From an uncultured Lentisphaerota bacterium (GTDB taxonomy: Bacteria; Verrucomicrobiota; Kiritimatiellia; CAIQIC01), in the NCBI GenBank assembly GCA_903889245.1, contig CAISWQ010000068.1, positions 1 to 64,000 on the forward strand: DNA of 64,000 bases, read 5' to 3'. Positions 26,001 through 35,600 of the stretch are shown here, one piece after another. The first letter of the stretch is position 1, and every line of letters starts with the position of its first letter. The position numbers were made by a program, and so were the translations under genes. Under the pieces are notes generated by a model that made no database searches, was not told the origin of the DNA, and was given only the letters and a program-made list of their open reading frames with translations.

Positions 26001-27310
26001 CACGGTGCCACGCGGAACGGGAAGTTCGCCGTCGCGGCGCTGCCGTGGCCATCGTGCACGGTGACGAACAGGCGGTAGTTACCGGAGGCCGACGGCGCAA
26101 CGAACGCACAGTTGGTCGAGTTGTTCTGCTTCACTAGATCGGGAAACGCCGCCGGCGCGGCCTCGGCATCGCCGCCCACGCCGATGGTGGAACTCTCGGC
26201 GACGACCTGCCAGTCATAGGTGAACGCAGCACCGGCGGGGATTTCCATCTCCAGCGTCGCGGTGAGTGGCTGGCCGGGCTTGGCCGTTTTGCCGGCGGCA
26301 GCGGAGTTCAACGCGCGGATTTCCGGGCAGCGCTGTACGGGCCATTGGCCGGTCCACGCGCGCGTCATCGCGTCCACCGGCGCGAGTTTCTCCAGCGTCG
26401 GCAGGAACATCCCGAACCACGTCGCGGTACGCTCCTGCTTCCAGCCCCAGATGAACGCGAAGGTGCCGAGGCATTGTTCCTTGCCGTCGTTGAGCTCGGT
26501 GACGAGCCGCTGCGTGGCGTAGAACGTACGCGCCTTCTCGTGGCTGGTCGGCTCCAGCGGCGCACCCCAGGCGGTTGTCGCAACTTCCCACGGGCCGCGC
26601 ACGCCGAACTCGGTGACGGCGAACGGCTTCGTCCAGCCGCCGCGTTTGAGCGCCTCGCCCGCGCCCGCCGCACCACCGTAGGAGTTGACGCCGAGGATAT
26701 CGAGGCTCGGGCAGCAGCGTTTCACGTTCTCGATCTTCGCCGCATTGAACGCGATGACGCTCATCACCGGATGCGCGGGATCTTCCTGCTTGATCAGTCT
26801 GGCAAGCTCCTCGACTTCCTTGAGCACCGCGACGCTGCCGGTGGGCGAGGTCGGGCCTTCCATCTCGTTGCCGAGCCCCCACAGCAGCACCGCCGGATGG
26901 TTTTTATATTGGCGCACCGCCGCCAGGATTTTCTCGCGCTGCTGCCGCACCTTGGCGGCGTCGGCGTAGTTGAAGCCGTGGCGTTCATGCTCTACCCATA
27001 GGCCCGGCACGACCATCAGGCCGAGCTGCTGTGCGCGGTCAACGAAGCGCGCGCCGCCGCTAACCTTCGCCTCCAGCGTATCCACGCCCCACGTGCGGAC
27101 GCAGTTGCCGCCGGCCTCCTTCAGTTTTTCCAGCAGTCCCGGCGCCGTCGCGCCGCCCGCGCCGCGGATGACGAAGTCCGCGCCGTTCACCTGCAGCCGC
27201 CAGCCGGACTGGCCGGCCTGCTGCAGCTCGACCTTCGCCGGCGTCTGGGCGTAGGCGAGCGTGCCGGCGAGCAATAAGCCAAGCGCGCACAAGACGCCGC
27301 GTGAGGTCAC
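26000..27310 (-). CDS. Secreted GH2-like TIM-barrel glycosidase
   Basis: The catalytic domain shows 'LLWGLGNEMEGP' (acid/base Glu after Asn) and 'PFAVTEFGVRGPWE' (nucleophile Glu), as in GH2/GH5 clan GH-A enzymes. 'GNCVRTWGVDTLE' near the start suits the GH2 barrel without its usual N-terminal sandwich. An Ig-like C-terminal module follows (about 340-436). I place the start at the GTG at 27310, giving a signal peptide ending TLAYAQ. That GTG lies inside a REP hairpin; TTG at 27292 is the alternative. Upstream frame sequence is repeat. First gene of the operon with the GH99-like and SGNH genes. Confidence 0.72.
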   Translation of the reverse strand: MTSRGVLCALGLLLAGTLAYAQTPAKVELQQAGQSGWRLQVNGADFVIRGAGGATAPGLLEKLKEAGGNCVRTWGVDTLEAKVSGGARFVDRAQQLGLMVVPGLWVEHERHGFNYADAAKVRQQREKILAAVRQYKNHPAVLLWGLGNEMEGPTSPTGSVAVLKEVEELARLIKQEDPAHPVMSVIAFNAAKIENVKRCCPSLDILGVNSYGGAAGAGEALKRGGWTKPFAVTEFGVRGPWEVATTAWGAPLEPTSHEKARTFYATQRLVTELNDGKEQCLGTFAFIWGWKQERTATWFGMFLPTLEKLAPVDAMTRAWTGQWPVQRCPEIRALNSAAAGKTAKPGQPLTATLEMEIPAGAAFTYDWQVVAESSTIGVGGDAEAAPAAFPDLVKQNNSTNCAFVAPSASGNYRLFVTVHDGHGSAATANFPFRVAP

Positions 27311-27467
27311 GCGGCCTACAACGGCGGAACCACGGCTGAAAAATGTAGACCCGGTGACCCCACCGGGCGCACCGCAGACGCCGCGTGAGGCTTGTTCCGC
27401 ACCGGGGCCTGCAATCATCCTTGGGGGAAATGGCGCTGGCGAACTGTAGGCCGGGTCACCGACCCGG
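27297..27467. repeat. Tandem REP-like hairpins with TGTAG flanks
   Basis: Three hairpins occur in a row: CCGCGTGA/TCACGCGG (27297-27314), CCCGGTG/CACCGGG (27350-27367) and CCGGGTC/GACCCGG (27451-27467). Each is flanked by a TGTAG or CCTACA box. A fourth copy of the family is at 15562-15586. They fill the gap upstream of the GH2-like gene and overlap its probable start codon. Confidence 0.75.
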
Positions 27468-27497
27468 CGGAAATACCACTGGGCGGCACTGGCGCAC

Positions 27498-27953
27498 TTA
27501 CTTCTTTTCATCGAACTCCAGCTCGACCAGTTTCTGCTTGGCGGCGTCGGCGGGTTTCCAGAACCAGCCCTTCTCGTCCCAGCACTGCGCGAACTTGAAC
27601 TCGCCGACCAGCTTGGAAAGAGCCTCCTTCGCGCCCTTCTTATCGCCCTTCTTGAGCAGCACCTCGCCCTTGATGAACAGGCAGGTGCCGACATCGTTGA
27701 GCGCCCAGCGCTTGAACGTCTCCTCCTTCGGCTCATTCGCGGGCAGCTCCTTCAGGGCGGCCTGCATCTTTTTCGCCTCGGCCTCGTAGAGCTCGAGGCA
27801 CTTGGCGGTGTAGGCGAGTGCGTCCTCGGCGTTGCCCGCGCCGTGCGCCTTCCACGCCTTGGTCGTCAGTGTCTCCGATTTGTGGTCGCCGAAATCCGGC
27901 GCGGCCAGCGCCAGGCCGGACATGGCGAGCGCGGCAATGATGAGTTTCTTCAT
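27498..27953 (-). CDS. Small periplasmic TPR-like protein of unknown function
   Basis: The 151-residue product has a signal peptide (MKKLIIAALAMSGLALA). The helical remainder has one or two tetratricopeptide-like helix pairs ('AEDALAYTAKCLELYEAEAKKM', 'DVGTCLFIKGEVLLKKGDKKGAKEAL'). It is Lys-rich and ends in EFDEKK. AGGAGAGCC precedes the ATG. It lies 18 bases after the URO-D-like gene in the same direction. I know no function for it; a scaffold role is possible. Confidence 0.7.
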   Translation of the reverse strand: MKKLIIAALAMSGLALAAPDFGDHKSETLTTKAWKAHGAGNAEDALAYTAKCLELYEAEAKKMQAALKELPANEPKEETFKRWALNDVGTCLFIKGEVLLKKGDKKGAKEALSKLVGEFKFAQCWDEKGWFWKPADAAKQKLVELEFDEKK

Positions 27954-27971
27954 GGCTCTCCTGTGGTTGGC

Positions 27972-29051
27972 TCAAGCTTTCTGCACGGTCTCGATCATGG
28001 CGAGGATGTTTTCCAGCGGCGTACCGGGCTGCGTGTTGTGGCACGAGCCGCAGATGAACCCTTCTTTGCCCGCGCCGAGCTTGGCGAGGCAGTCGCGCGT
28101 CTCGCGGCGCACGTCCTCGACGGTGCCGCGTGGCAGCACGCTCTGGTTATCCACGCCGCCGTGGAAGATCACGCGGTGGCCGAACTCCTTTTTCAGTTCC
28201 GCCATGTCCATGCCGGGGCACGCGTGCTGGATCGGGTTGAGCACGTCCACGCCGCAGTCGAGGATCGGGCCGATCAGCGGCCGCGCCGCGCCATCGGTGT
28301 GGAAGAAGACCTTGAGCCCGTGCGCGTGGATTAGGTCGCACCAGCGCCGCATCCGCGGTTGCAGGTGCCGCTGCCACGCCGCCGGCGAAATCAGCAGGCC
28401 GGTCTGCCCGCCGACGTCGTCGCTGATGAACACGAGGTCGAGGTAGCTGCGCGCCTGCGCGAAGAACCGCTTCATCATCTCCGTCTGGATCGCCTCGATG
28501 CGGTCGAGAATCGCATCGACGAGTTCCGGGCTCTCGGCGATATCGATCATCGCCTGCTCCAGCCCGCGCATCTGGCAGTAGATCTCGAAGAACGAGACCC
28601 ACGGGCCGATCACCGCGTAGTGGAGCGACGCCTTCTTCGCCAGCGCGAGCGCGCCGGCGTAGTCGAAGCGCTCGACCTTGGGCCACCACGGATAGGCGTC
28701 GAGCGACTCCGGCGTGTCGTAGCCCAGCAGCGGCGCCTCGCCGAACTCGGCGTAGTGCGCCAACCCCGCCTGCACGCCCTTGAGCGGCACGCCCCACATC
28801 GTGCGGTTACCGCCGCGCTCCGCGCCCGCGCCCGACTGCGCGCCCGCGCGCTCGCCGACCTCGGTTTTATAGTCCATGAAATCCCAGACGATCTTGTCGA
28901 GGCCGAGCGCGTGCCACATCGCAAAGTCGTCCTGCACGCCGCAGTGCTTGCGCAACAGCCCGGCAATTTCCGGCGTGTGCCAGAGGTCAATCGGCAGGCG
29001 GTCCACCGGCCGCCGTTCGAGCGTCGCCAGAATCCGTTCCTTCGGGTGCAT
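27972..29051 (-). CDS. Uroporphyrinogen decarboxylase-like methyltransferase
   Basis: The start at 29051 follows GAAAGGAACAGG; the frame upstream is palindrome repeat. The 359-residue protein is of the URO-D/MtaA/CmuA superfamily: 'RILATLERRPVDRLPIDLWHTPE' at the N-terminus, 'DDVGGQTGLLISP', 'FFHTDGAARPLIGPILDCGVDVLNPIQ' and 'GGVDNQSVLPRGT'. Heme-pathway HemE has different N-terminal residues, so this is more likely a cobalamin- or corrinoid-linked methyl transfer protein, as often found in PVC and anaerobic gut genomes. Cytosolic. No corrinoid protein is encoded nearby. Confidence 0.75.
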   Translation of the reverse strand: MHPKERILATLERRPVDRLPIDLWHTPEIAGLLRKHCGVQDDFAMWHALGLDKIVWDFMDYKTEVGERAGAQSGAGAERGGNRTMWGVPLKGVQAGLAHYAEFGEAPLLGYDTPESLDAYPWWPKVERFDYAGALALAKKASLHYAVIGPWVSFFEIYCQMRGLEQAMIDIAESPELVDAILDRIEAIQTEMMKRFFAQARSYLDLVFISDDVGGQTGLLISPAAWQRHLQPRMRRWCDLIHAHGLKVFFHTDGAARPLIGPILDCGVDVLNPIQHACPGMDMAELKKEFGHRVIFHGGVDNQSVLPRGTVEDVRRETRDCLAKLGAGKEGFICGSCHNTQPGTPLENILAMIETVQKA

Positions 29052-29132
29052 GGCCTGTTCCTTTCGGTGACGGTGAGAGAGAACCACAAACCGCCGGATT
29101 TGGAAACTGGCAAAATACAGCCCGCCGCCAAA

Positions 29133-29186
29133 ATTTTTCCAGGGATTGGAAACCGCGCACCCCGGTTTTTCCAAGGCTTGGAAAAC
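29133..29186. repeat. Phased palindrome array, 2 copies
   Basis: Copies are centred at 29144 and 29176 (32 bp apart), upstream of the URO-D-like gene. Confidence 0.85.
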
Positions 29187-29245
29187 GATCAGCGGTCCCA
29201 TATTTGACGCGCAAGGGCAAGGGCCGCGCAGCGTGCCCGCTTGTT

Positions 29246-29716
29246 TTAAGGAGCGTGCCTGATGGTGGGAGTGTCACCTGGTGGGGATGGCTCGTTGGTG
29301 GCCACCCAGTAGAGGCCCATGCGGGCGACGGTCTCGGCAAATTCGGTGAAGTCGAGCGGCTTGCGCACGAAGCTGTTCGCGCCGCTTTCGTAGCTGCGCA
29401 GGCGGTCCCGTTCCTCGTCGGACGAGGTGAGGATGGCGACCGGCAGCAGCCGCGTCCGCGGGTCGGCGCGCAGCCGCGCCAGCACCTCGAGGCCGCCGAT
29501 CCGCGGCAGGGATAAATCCAGCAGTACGACGGCGGGCAGCCTGGCCCCGCGGCGGGCGGCAAACTCGCCCTCGCCAAACAGGTAGTCGAGCGCCTGCTGG
29601 CCGTCGCGGGCCACGTCCACGTGGTTGGCCAGGTTGATTTTGTGCAGCGAGCGCAGGATCAGCATTTCGTCCTGCGGATTATCCTCCACCAGCAGGATGG
29701 TTTTGAGGTCAGTCAT
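29246..29716 (-). CDS. Single-domain response regulator (Rcp1-like)
   Basis: The 156-residue lone receiver domain has acidic residues in 'LLVEDNPQDEMLI', phospho-acceptor Asp in 'VVLLDLSLPRIGG', the Thr/Ser switch in 'AILTSSDEE' and Lys in 'FVRKPLDF'. The 'DYLFGEGEFAARRGARLP' insert is typical of the Rcp1/CheY-like group that pairs with PAS or phytochrome kinases. Its start overlaps the stop of the 918-residue kinase by ATGA, so that kinase is the likely partner. There is no output domain. Confidence 0.88.
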   Translation of the reverse strand: MTDLKTILLVEDNPQDEMLILRSLHKINLANHVDVARDGQQALDYLFGEGEFAARRGARLPAVVLLDLSLPRIGGLEVLARLRADPRTRLLPVAILTSSDEERDRLRSYESGANSFVRKPLDFTEFAETVARMGLYWVATNEPSPPGDTPTIRHAP

Positions 29717-32469
29717 GGTGTGCTCCCTGACGCCGCCGCTCCACAGGGCAGCGAAAAATAAAAGGTCGCGCCGCGGCCGGGCGCGGCGTTGGCGCGGATG
29801 TCACCCCCGTGCCGGCGGATGATGCGCTCGGTGGTCGCCAGTCCGATGCCGATGCCGGGAAACTCGTCGTGGCGGTGCAGACGCTGGAAGGGCTGGAACA
29901 ACTTCGCGGCGTGCGCCATGTCGAAACCGACGCCGTTATCGCGGATGAAGAAGGTGACGAGAGGAACGGGACGGGTGTCGGGGGCGCCGGCGTTCGGCAG
30001 GTCCCCCGCGTCCGGCAGTGCGCCCATTTCGATCCAGGCCTGCGCCGTTTTGGCCGTGTATTTCCAGGCGTTGCCCAGCAGGTTGCGCAGGGCCGCCTCG
30101 AGCATACGGGCGTCGCCGCGTGCGCGCAGCCCGGGGGCGAGGCGCCACTCCACAGGGCGTGCCGGTTCGGTCTGCGTCAGCTCGCCGCGGATGCGTTCGG
30201 CGAGGGCGGACAGGTCCACCGCGTCGCGCCGCAATTCGCCGCGGGTGCTGCGCGAGAGCGCCAGCAGGCCGTCAATCAGTTCGCCCATGCGGCGGCTGGC
30301 GAGGATGATCTGGTCGAGGAAGCTGTGCGCCCCGGCGTCCAACTGCGGGCCGTGGTCCTCGAGCAGCGCCTGGCTGAAGCCGCTCATGGCTCGCAGCGGC
30401 GCGCGCAGGTCGTGCGAGACCGCGTAGGCGAAGCTATCGAGTTCGCGGTTGGCCGCCTGCAGTTCCGCGGTGCGCTCCTCGACGCGCCGCTCCAGCGTGC
30501 GGTTCAGCTCGCGCACCTGCTCCTCGGCCGCTTTGCGCTCCGTGATATCAAGGGAGAGGATGAAGAGACCTTCGGGCACGGGCTCGATGGACAGCTCGAA
30601 CCAGCCCCGGCTGCCGTCCGGATAGATGAATGCGTTGTCCAGCCGCCCGGCGTGGCGCGTTGCCATGCAACGCCGCAGGTGGCCCATCAGCGGCGTCTGC
30701 TCGATGCCGGGGAAACACTCCATCAGGGTGCGGCCCAGCAGCGCCTCGCGCGGCTGGCGTGCGTGCCGGATGGCGGTGTCGTTCACATACTGATAGCGCC
30801 AGTCGGCGCCGATGATCTGGCAACCCTCCAGCAAGCCCTCGAGCACCCGGCGCAGCCGTTCCGCGCTCACCTGCAGCGCCGCCCGCTGGCGCCGGCGCTC
30901 GTCCACGCGCCCGCTGACACGCGCCACTAATTCGGCGGCGTTGAACGGCTTGTTGATGTAATCCTGCGCGCCGGATTGCAGCAGCTTGACGCGCAACGCC
31001 TCATCGGCCTTGGCGGTGAGCAGCAGGATGGGCACGTCATCGAGCGCCTGGTGCCGGCGCAATTCGGCCACCAACTGGTCGCCGCTCATCTGCGGCATCA
31101 TGATATCGCTCAAGATCAGGTCGGGCCGTTCCTCCAGGGCCTTGACGAGGCCCGCCCGGCCGTCGAACGCCGTGCTCACGCGGAAGTGCCGGCCGAGGGT
31201 CTCCACGATGAAGGCGCTCATGGCGGGGTTGTCTTCCACGACCAGCACGAGGGGCGCATCGGGGGGAGCGGTGACGGTGAGCACTGGCGCGACCGGTGCC
31301 TTCAGTTCATCCACGAGTTCCCGCTGCAGCCAGACAGCGGTGGCCTCCGGCGCATCCTGGAGCGTGGCACCGGCCGGCGCGGTCAACGGCAGCGTGAGGG
31401 TGAACCGCGCGCCGCCGCCGGGCGGCGCATCGAGCGCCACGGCGCCGCCGTGCAGTTCCGCGAACTCCTTGACGATGGCGAGGCCGAGGCCCGTGCCGCC
31501 ATACCGCCGCGCCGCCCCGCCCTCGACCTGCCGGAAACGCTCGAAGACCACCGTCCGCAGGTCGGGCGGCACGCCGGGGCCGTTGTCCTGTACGGTGATG
31601 ACTCCGCGCCCCCCGGCAGCCTGCACACCAACCGCAAGCGTGCCGCCGCCGGGCGTGAACTTGAAGGCGTTGGAGAGGAGGTTGAGCAGGATGCGTTCAA
31701 CCTTGGCGGCATCGAGCTCGGCGGGCAACGCGTCAGGCGTCTCCACAGTAAAGCGGATGTCCTTCTCCGCGGCGAGGCTCTCGAAATGTGCCGCCGTGGA
31801 GCGCACCAGTCGCGCCAGGTCGGCGCGCGCATAGCGCAAGGTCATCCGGCCCGCCTCCAGCTTGGCCACGTCGAGCAGGTCGTTGACATGGCGGTAGAGC
31901 AGCAGGGCCTGGCGCTCGATCACCTCGAGGTCGCGCCGCACTTCCGTCTCGAGGTGGGGCGCGGCGAGCCGGCGCGCCAGCGGGCCGAGGATCAGCGCCA
32001 GCGGCGTGCGCAGTTCGTGGCTGACGTTGGCAAAAAACTGCGTCTTGAGTTCATCCAGCTCGCGGCTTTGCGCCAGCAACTGCGTCACGCGGGTATTGGC
32101 CTCCTGCAGGGCCTCGTGGGCTTTGCGCAGACGGTCCCGCAGGAGGCCGAAGAGCGCGCCCATGAACAGGAAGACGATCACGGAATAGAACGACTGCGCG
32201 TCCTTGCCCACGAAGGAGAGCTGGGGCGGCACAAAGAAGAAGACCACCAGCGCCGCGGCGAGCACGGTCGCCGGCAGGCCGCCGCGCAGGCCGCCGAACC
32301 AGGCGCTGAAGAAAACCGCCGGGTAGAACAGGAACCAGACGTAGGGCCGGAAGACCGGCCAGAACACCCACTGCACGGCGCAGGCCAGACAGGGGATCAG
32401 CAGGGCCAGCATCACGCGCCAACCCTGGCGCCGGCAGGCCTGCGCCGCGTTGGGCGTCTCCGTCTTCAT
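29713..32469 (-). CDS. Membrane hybrid histidine kinase with two kinase modules
   Basis: The start at 32469 follows AGGAGTCG. The 918-residue protein runs as follows: a KdpD-like DUF4118 membrane region with about four TM segments (15-110); a first HisKA (FFANVSHELRTPLALI, about 155) and HATPase (to about 385, '[13 protein letters not shown]'); a receiver (about 415-535, Asp in 'LILSDIMMPQMSG'); a PAS domain (about 550-670); a second HisKA (FAYAVSHDLRAPLRAM, about 705) and HATPase (to the end). Two complete kinase modules in one chain are unusual. It is coupled by ATGA to the lone receiver downstream. Confidence 0.85.
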   Translation of the reverse strand: MKTETPNAAQACRRQGWRVMLALLIPCLACAVQWVFWPVFRPYVWFLFYPAVFFSAWFGGLRGGLPATVLAAALVVFFFVPPQLSFVGKDAQSFYSVIVFLFMGALFGLLRDRLRKAHEALQEANTRVTQLLAQSRELDELKTQFFANVSHELRTPLALILGPLARRLAAPHLETEVRRDLEVIERQALLLYRHVNDLLDVAKLEAGRMTLRYARADLARLVRSTAAHFESLAAEKDIRFTVETPDALPAELDAAKVERILLNLLSNAFKFTPGGGTLAVGVQAAGGRGVITVQDNGPGVPPDLRTVVFERFRQVEGGAARRYGGTGLGLAIVKEFAELHGGAVALDAPPGGGARFTLTLPLTAPAGATLQDAPEATAVWLQRELVDELKAPVAPVLTVTAPPDAPLVLVVEDNPAMSAFIVETLGRHFRVSTAFDGRAGLVKALEERPDLILSDIMMPQMSGDQLVAELRRHQALDDVPILLLTAKADEALRVKLLQSGAQDYINKPFNAAELVARVSGRVDERRRQRAALQVSAERLRRVLEGLLEGCQIIGADWRYQYVNDTAIRHARQPREALLGRTLMECFPGIEQTPLMGHLRRCMATRHAGRLDNAFIYPDGSRGWFELSIEPVPEGLFILSLDITERKAAEEQVRELNRTLERRVEERTAELQAANRELDSFAYAVSHDLRAPLRAMSGFSQALLEDHGPQLDAGAHSFLDQIILASRRMGELIDGLLALSRSTRGELRRDAVDLSALAERIRGELTQTEPARPVEWRLAPGLRARGDARMLEAALRNLLGNAWKYTAKTAQAWIEMGALPDAGDLPNAGAPDTRPVPLVTFFIRDNGVGFDMAHAAKLFQPFQRLHRHDEFPGIGIGLATTERIIRRHGGDIRANAAPGRGATFYFSLPCGAAASGSTP

Positions 32470-32508
32470 CGCGCGACTCCTGGCCACGCGGCGAACCCGC
32501 GCTCCGGG

Positions 32509-32594
32509 CTTTTTCCAAGGCTTGGAAAAAATGGCGGGCCTGTTTCCAAGCCCTGGAAAAAACACCCGCGCCGGTTTCCAAGCCCTGGAAACCG
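32509..32594. repeat. Phased palindrome array, 3 copies
   Basis: Copies are centred at 32520, 32551 and 32583 (31 and 32 bp apart). The array fills the gap between two hybrid kinase genes. Confidence 0.88.
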
Positions 32595-32613
32595 GGCGGT
32601 GGCGGCCCGCTGG

Positions 32614-35600
32614 TCAGGCGAGTACATGCTGCAGCACCTTGAGCAGCGCGGCGGCGCTGAAGGGTTTGGCGAGAAACGCCTGCGGGCTCACGCCCACTTC
32701 CCGCAGGATGTCCGGCGACGGGGGCAGTCCGCCCATGACCACCATGGGCAGCCGCGTGTTTCTCTGGCGGATGGCGCGGATGAGGGTCAGCCCATCCATG
32801 CGCGGCATCAGCAGGTCCGTAACCAGGGCCTGTATGGGCTGGCGCAGGTTGGTCAGGATCGAGAGGGCCTCGGCGCCATCCTGCGCCTCAACCACGCGGT
32901 ACTTGTGCGCTTCCAGCATGCGCCGGGTCATGTGACGTACACCCTCCTCGTCATCCACCAGCAGCACCAGTTCGCCGTTGCCGGGTGGCGGCGGCACCTG
33001 GGCCTCGGCGGCCACCGCCTCCTGCACGGCCTCCGTGACAGGCAGGTAGATGCGGAAGGTGGTGCCTTGGCCCATGGTGCTTTGCACCTCGATGAAACCG
33101 CCATGGCTGCGGACGATGCCGAGCACGGTGGAGAGGCCGAGGCCGGTGCCTTCGCCCAGGGCCTTGGTCGTGAAAAACGGATCGAAGATTTTCTCCAGGT
33201 TCTCCGGGGGAATGCCGGTGCCCGTGTCCGTGACGTCCAGCCTGACAAAGCACCCCGCCCTGGCGTCGGGCAGGGCGGCGGCCGCCGCCGCATCCAGCGT
33301 AACGGGTGCGAGACTGAAGGTGAGCGTGCCGCCCGCGGGCATGGCGTCGCGCGCGTTGACGCTCAAGTTCATCAGCACCTGGTGCAACTGCGTCGCATCG
33401 CCGGTGACCAAGGGGAGCTCGGCGTGCATCTGGGTGCGCGTGGAGATGTTCTTGGGGAAGGTTTCGGCGATGATCTTCAGCATCTCGCGCACGACGGTCT
33501 GGAACTGGAGCGGGACACGCTCGCCCTTGAGGCCACGGCCGAAGGCGAGCAACTGCTTGATGATATTGGCGCCCCGCTGGGCGCTGGCCTCGATGGTATC
33601 CACCAGGCTGCGCGCGGCGGGATCCTGGATGGCGTCGCGCAGCAGCGTCGGGGCCATCAGCACCGGGGCGAGGATGTTGTTGAGGTCGTGCGCCACGCCG
33701 CTGGCCAGGCGGCCGACGCTTTCGAGCCGCTGGGTGCGCAGCAGGTGGGCTTCGAGGTTCTTGCGCTCCGTAATGTCCTGCTTGATGGCGATGAAGTGGG
33801 TGCTGGCGCCGCCGGCCTCGCGCAATGGTGTGATGGTCATGTCCTCGGTGAAGAGCGTGCCATCCTTGCGGCGATTGATGATCTCGCCATGCCAGACGTT
33901 GCCGGCGAGGATGATCTGCCACAGCGCGCGATAGAAGGCGGCGTCGTGTTGTCCCGACTTGATCAGGTCGCGCGGGTTTTTTCCGCGCGCCTCCTCCAGG
34001 GTGTAGCCGGTGAGTGTGGTGAAGGCCGGATTGACCCATTCGATGCCACCCTGGGCATCGGTGATGACGATGGCGTTGGCGGCGGCGGCCAGCGCCGCGC
34101 CTTGCAACTGCAAAGCGGCCTCGGTCCGTTTGTGTTCAGAGATGTCGTAGGCAAAGTTCAGGGTTGCGGGCTGGTTCTGCCACTGAATCTGCACCGAGCT
34201 TAAGGAGATCCAGCGTTCCACGCCGTCGCGGAAACGCACGCGGAATTCCTCGCGGCCGGGGAGGTTCTCGCCCGCCGCCAGCCGCCGCTGGCGTTCGGCC
34301 ACGCGGGCCTGCTCGGCGGGCACGGCGAAGCCGGCGCTCCGTTGGCCAATCAGTTCCGCCTCCCTATAGCCGGTCAGCAGGGCGCACGCGCGGTTGGCAA
34401 ACAGGATGATGCCCTCCCGGGCCACGTAGATGGCCTCGCCGGCGTTATCCACCAGCCGGCGATATTGCTCCTCGCTCTCGCGCAACGCCGTGACATCGCG
34501 CAGGGTGCCGGCCGTGCCGGTCACCTGGTCATGCTCGTCGAGGGTCAGACGCGCATGGACCTCGATCCAACGGCAGCCGCCGGACTTGGTCAGGTAGCGG
34601 ATTTCATGGCGGCAATACTCCTTCTGGCGCTCAATCAGCGGCCGGAACAGCTCCTGGTTACGCTGCCGGTCCTCCGGATGCACGTAGTTGAGGAACAGCG
34701 TGCCGAGACTGGCGGCCACAGGGAAGCCGGTGATTTCCTCCCAGGCCTTGTTCAACAGCGTCCAGTGGCCCTGGGCATCGGTCTGGAAAATGACTTCGCG
34801 GACGCTATCCACGACAGAGTGATAGCGCGCCTCGCTCTCCTGCAAGGCCAGGGCCGCGCGCTTGCGGTCACTGATGTCCTCGATGGTGGCCATGGTGCGC
34901 ACCGGCCGCCCGTGGGCGTCCCGGATCACCGTCATGTTCACGCTGACCCACGTCACCGTGCCGTCCTTGCGGAGGTAGCGTTTTTCGATCTGGTAGGAGG
35001 GCTGTTCACCGCCGACGACCCGTTGAAAAGCGTCACGGTCACTGGCGCGATCGTCGGGATGGGTGATGTCGCGGATCCGCATCGTCAGCAGTTCGTCCGC
35101 GGAGTAGCCGGTGAGCGCGCACATCTTGGGATTCACGCGCAGGAAACAACCGCTGCGGGGATCGGCCTGGGCCATGCCGATGGCGGCGGTCTCGAACATG
35201 GCGCGGAATTGTTCCTCGCTCGCCCGCGACGCGGTCATGCTTTCCTCGGCGCGCTTGCGCGCCTCGACCGCGTCCTCCATCATGTTGAGCGCGGCGCGGC
35301 GGGAATCCTGCAGCTCCGCTGCTGCCTGGCGTTGGGCACGGCGCGCAGCCGCATCTTGCAGACTGCGCTCGATCACCGAGGCCAGCCGCGCCAGGCGGTC
35401 CTTGAGGACAAAATCCCAGGCGCCCTGCTTGAGCAGCTCCACCGCGTTCTCCTCGCCCATCGAGCCGGAGACCATGATGACCGGCAGGTCGGGATACTGG
35501 CGCTGAATCCGGCGCAACACCGTTGGGAAGTCGAGGCCGGGGACGTGGTAGTCGGAGAGCACCGCATCCCAACCGCCGGCGGCCAGGGCCGCGGCCAGTT

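Noticed and set aside
29052-29201. Upstream extension of the URO-D-like frame
   Set aside because: The extra 50 residues are translated palindrome repeats; a ribosome binding site and a conserved N-terminus place the start at 29051.
32470-32565. Upstream extension of the double-kinase frame
   Set aside because: The extra 32 residues are translated palindrome repeats; AGGAG and the membrane region support 32469.
30976-34203. 1075-residue open frame on the plus strand across two kinase genes
   Set aside because: It covers the opposite strand of two well-defined histidine kinases and the repeat array between them; no domain is readable.
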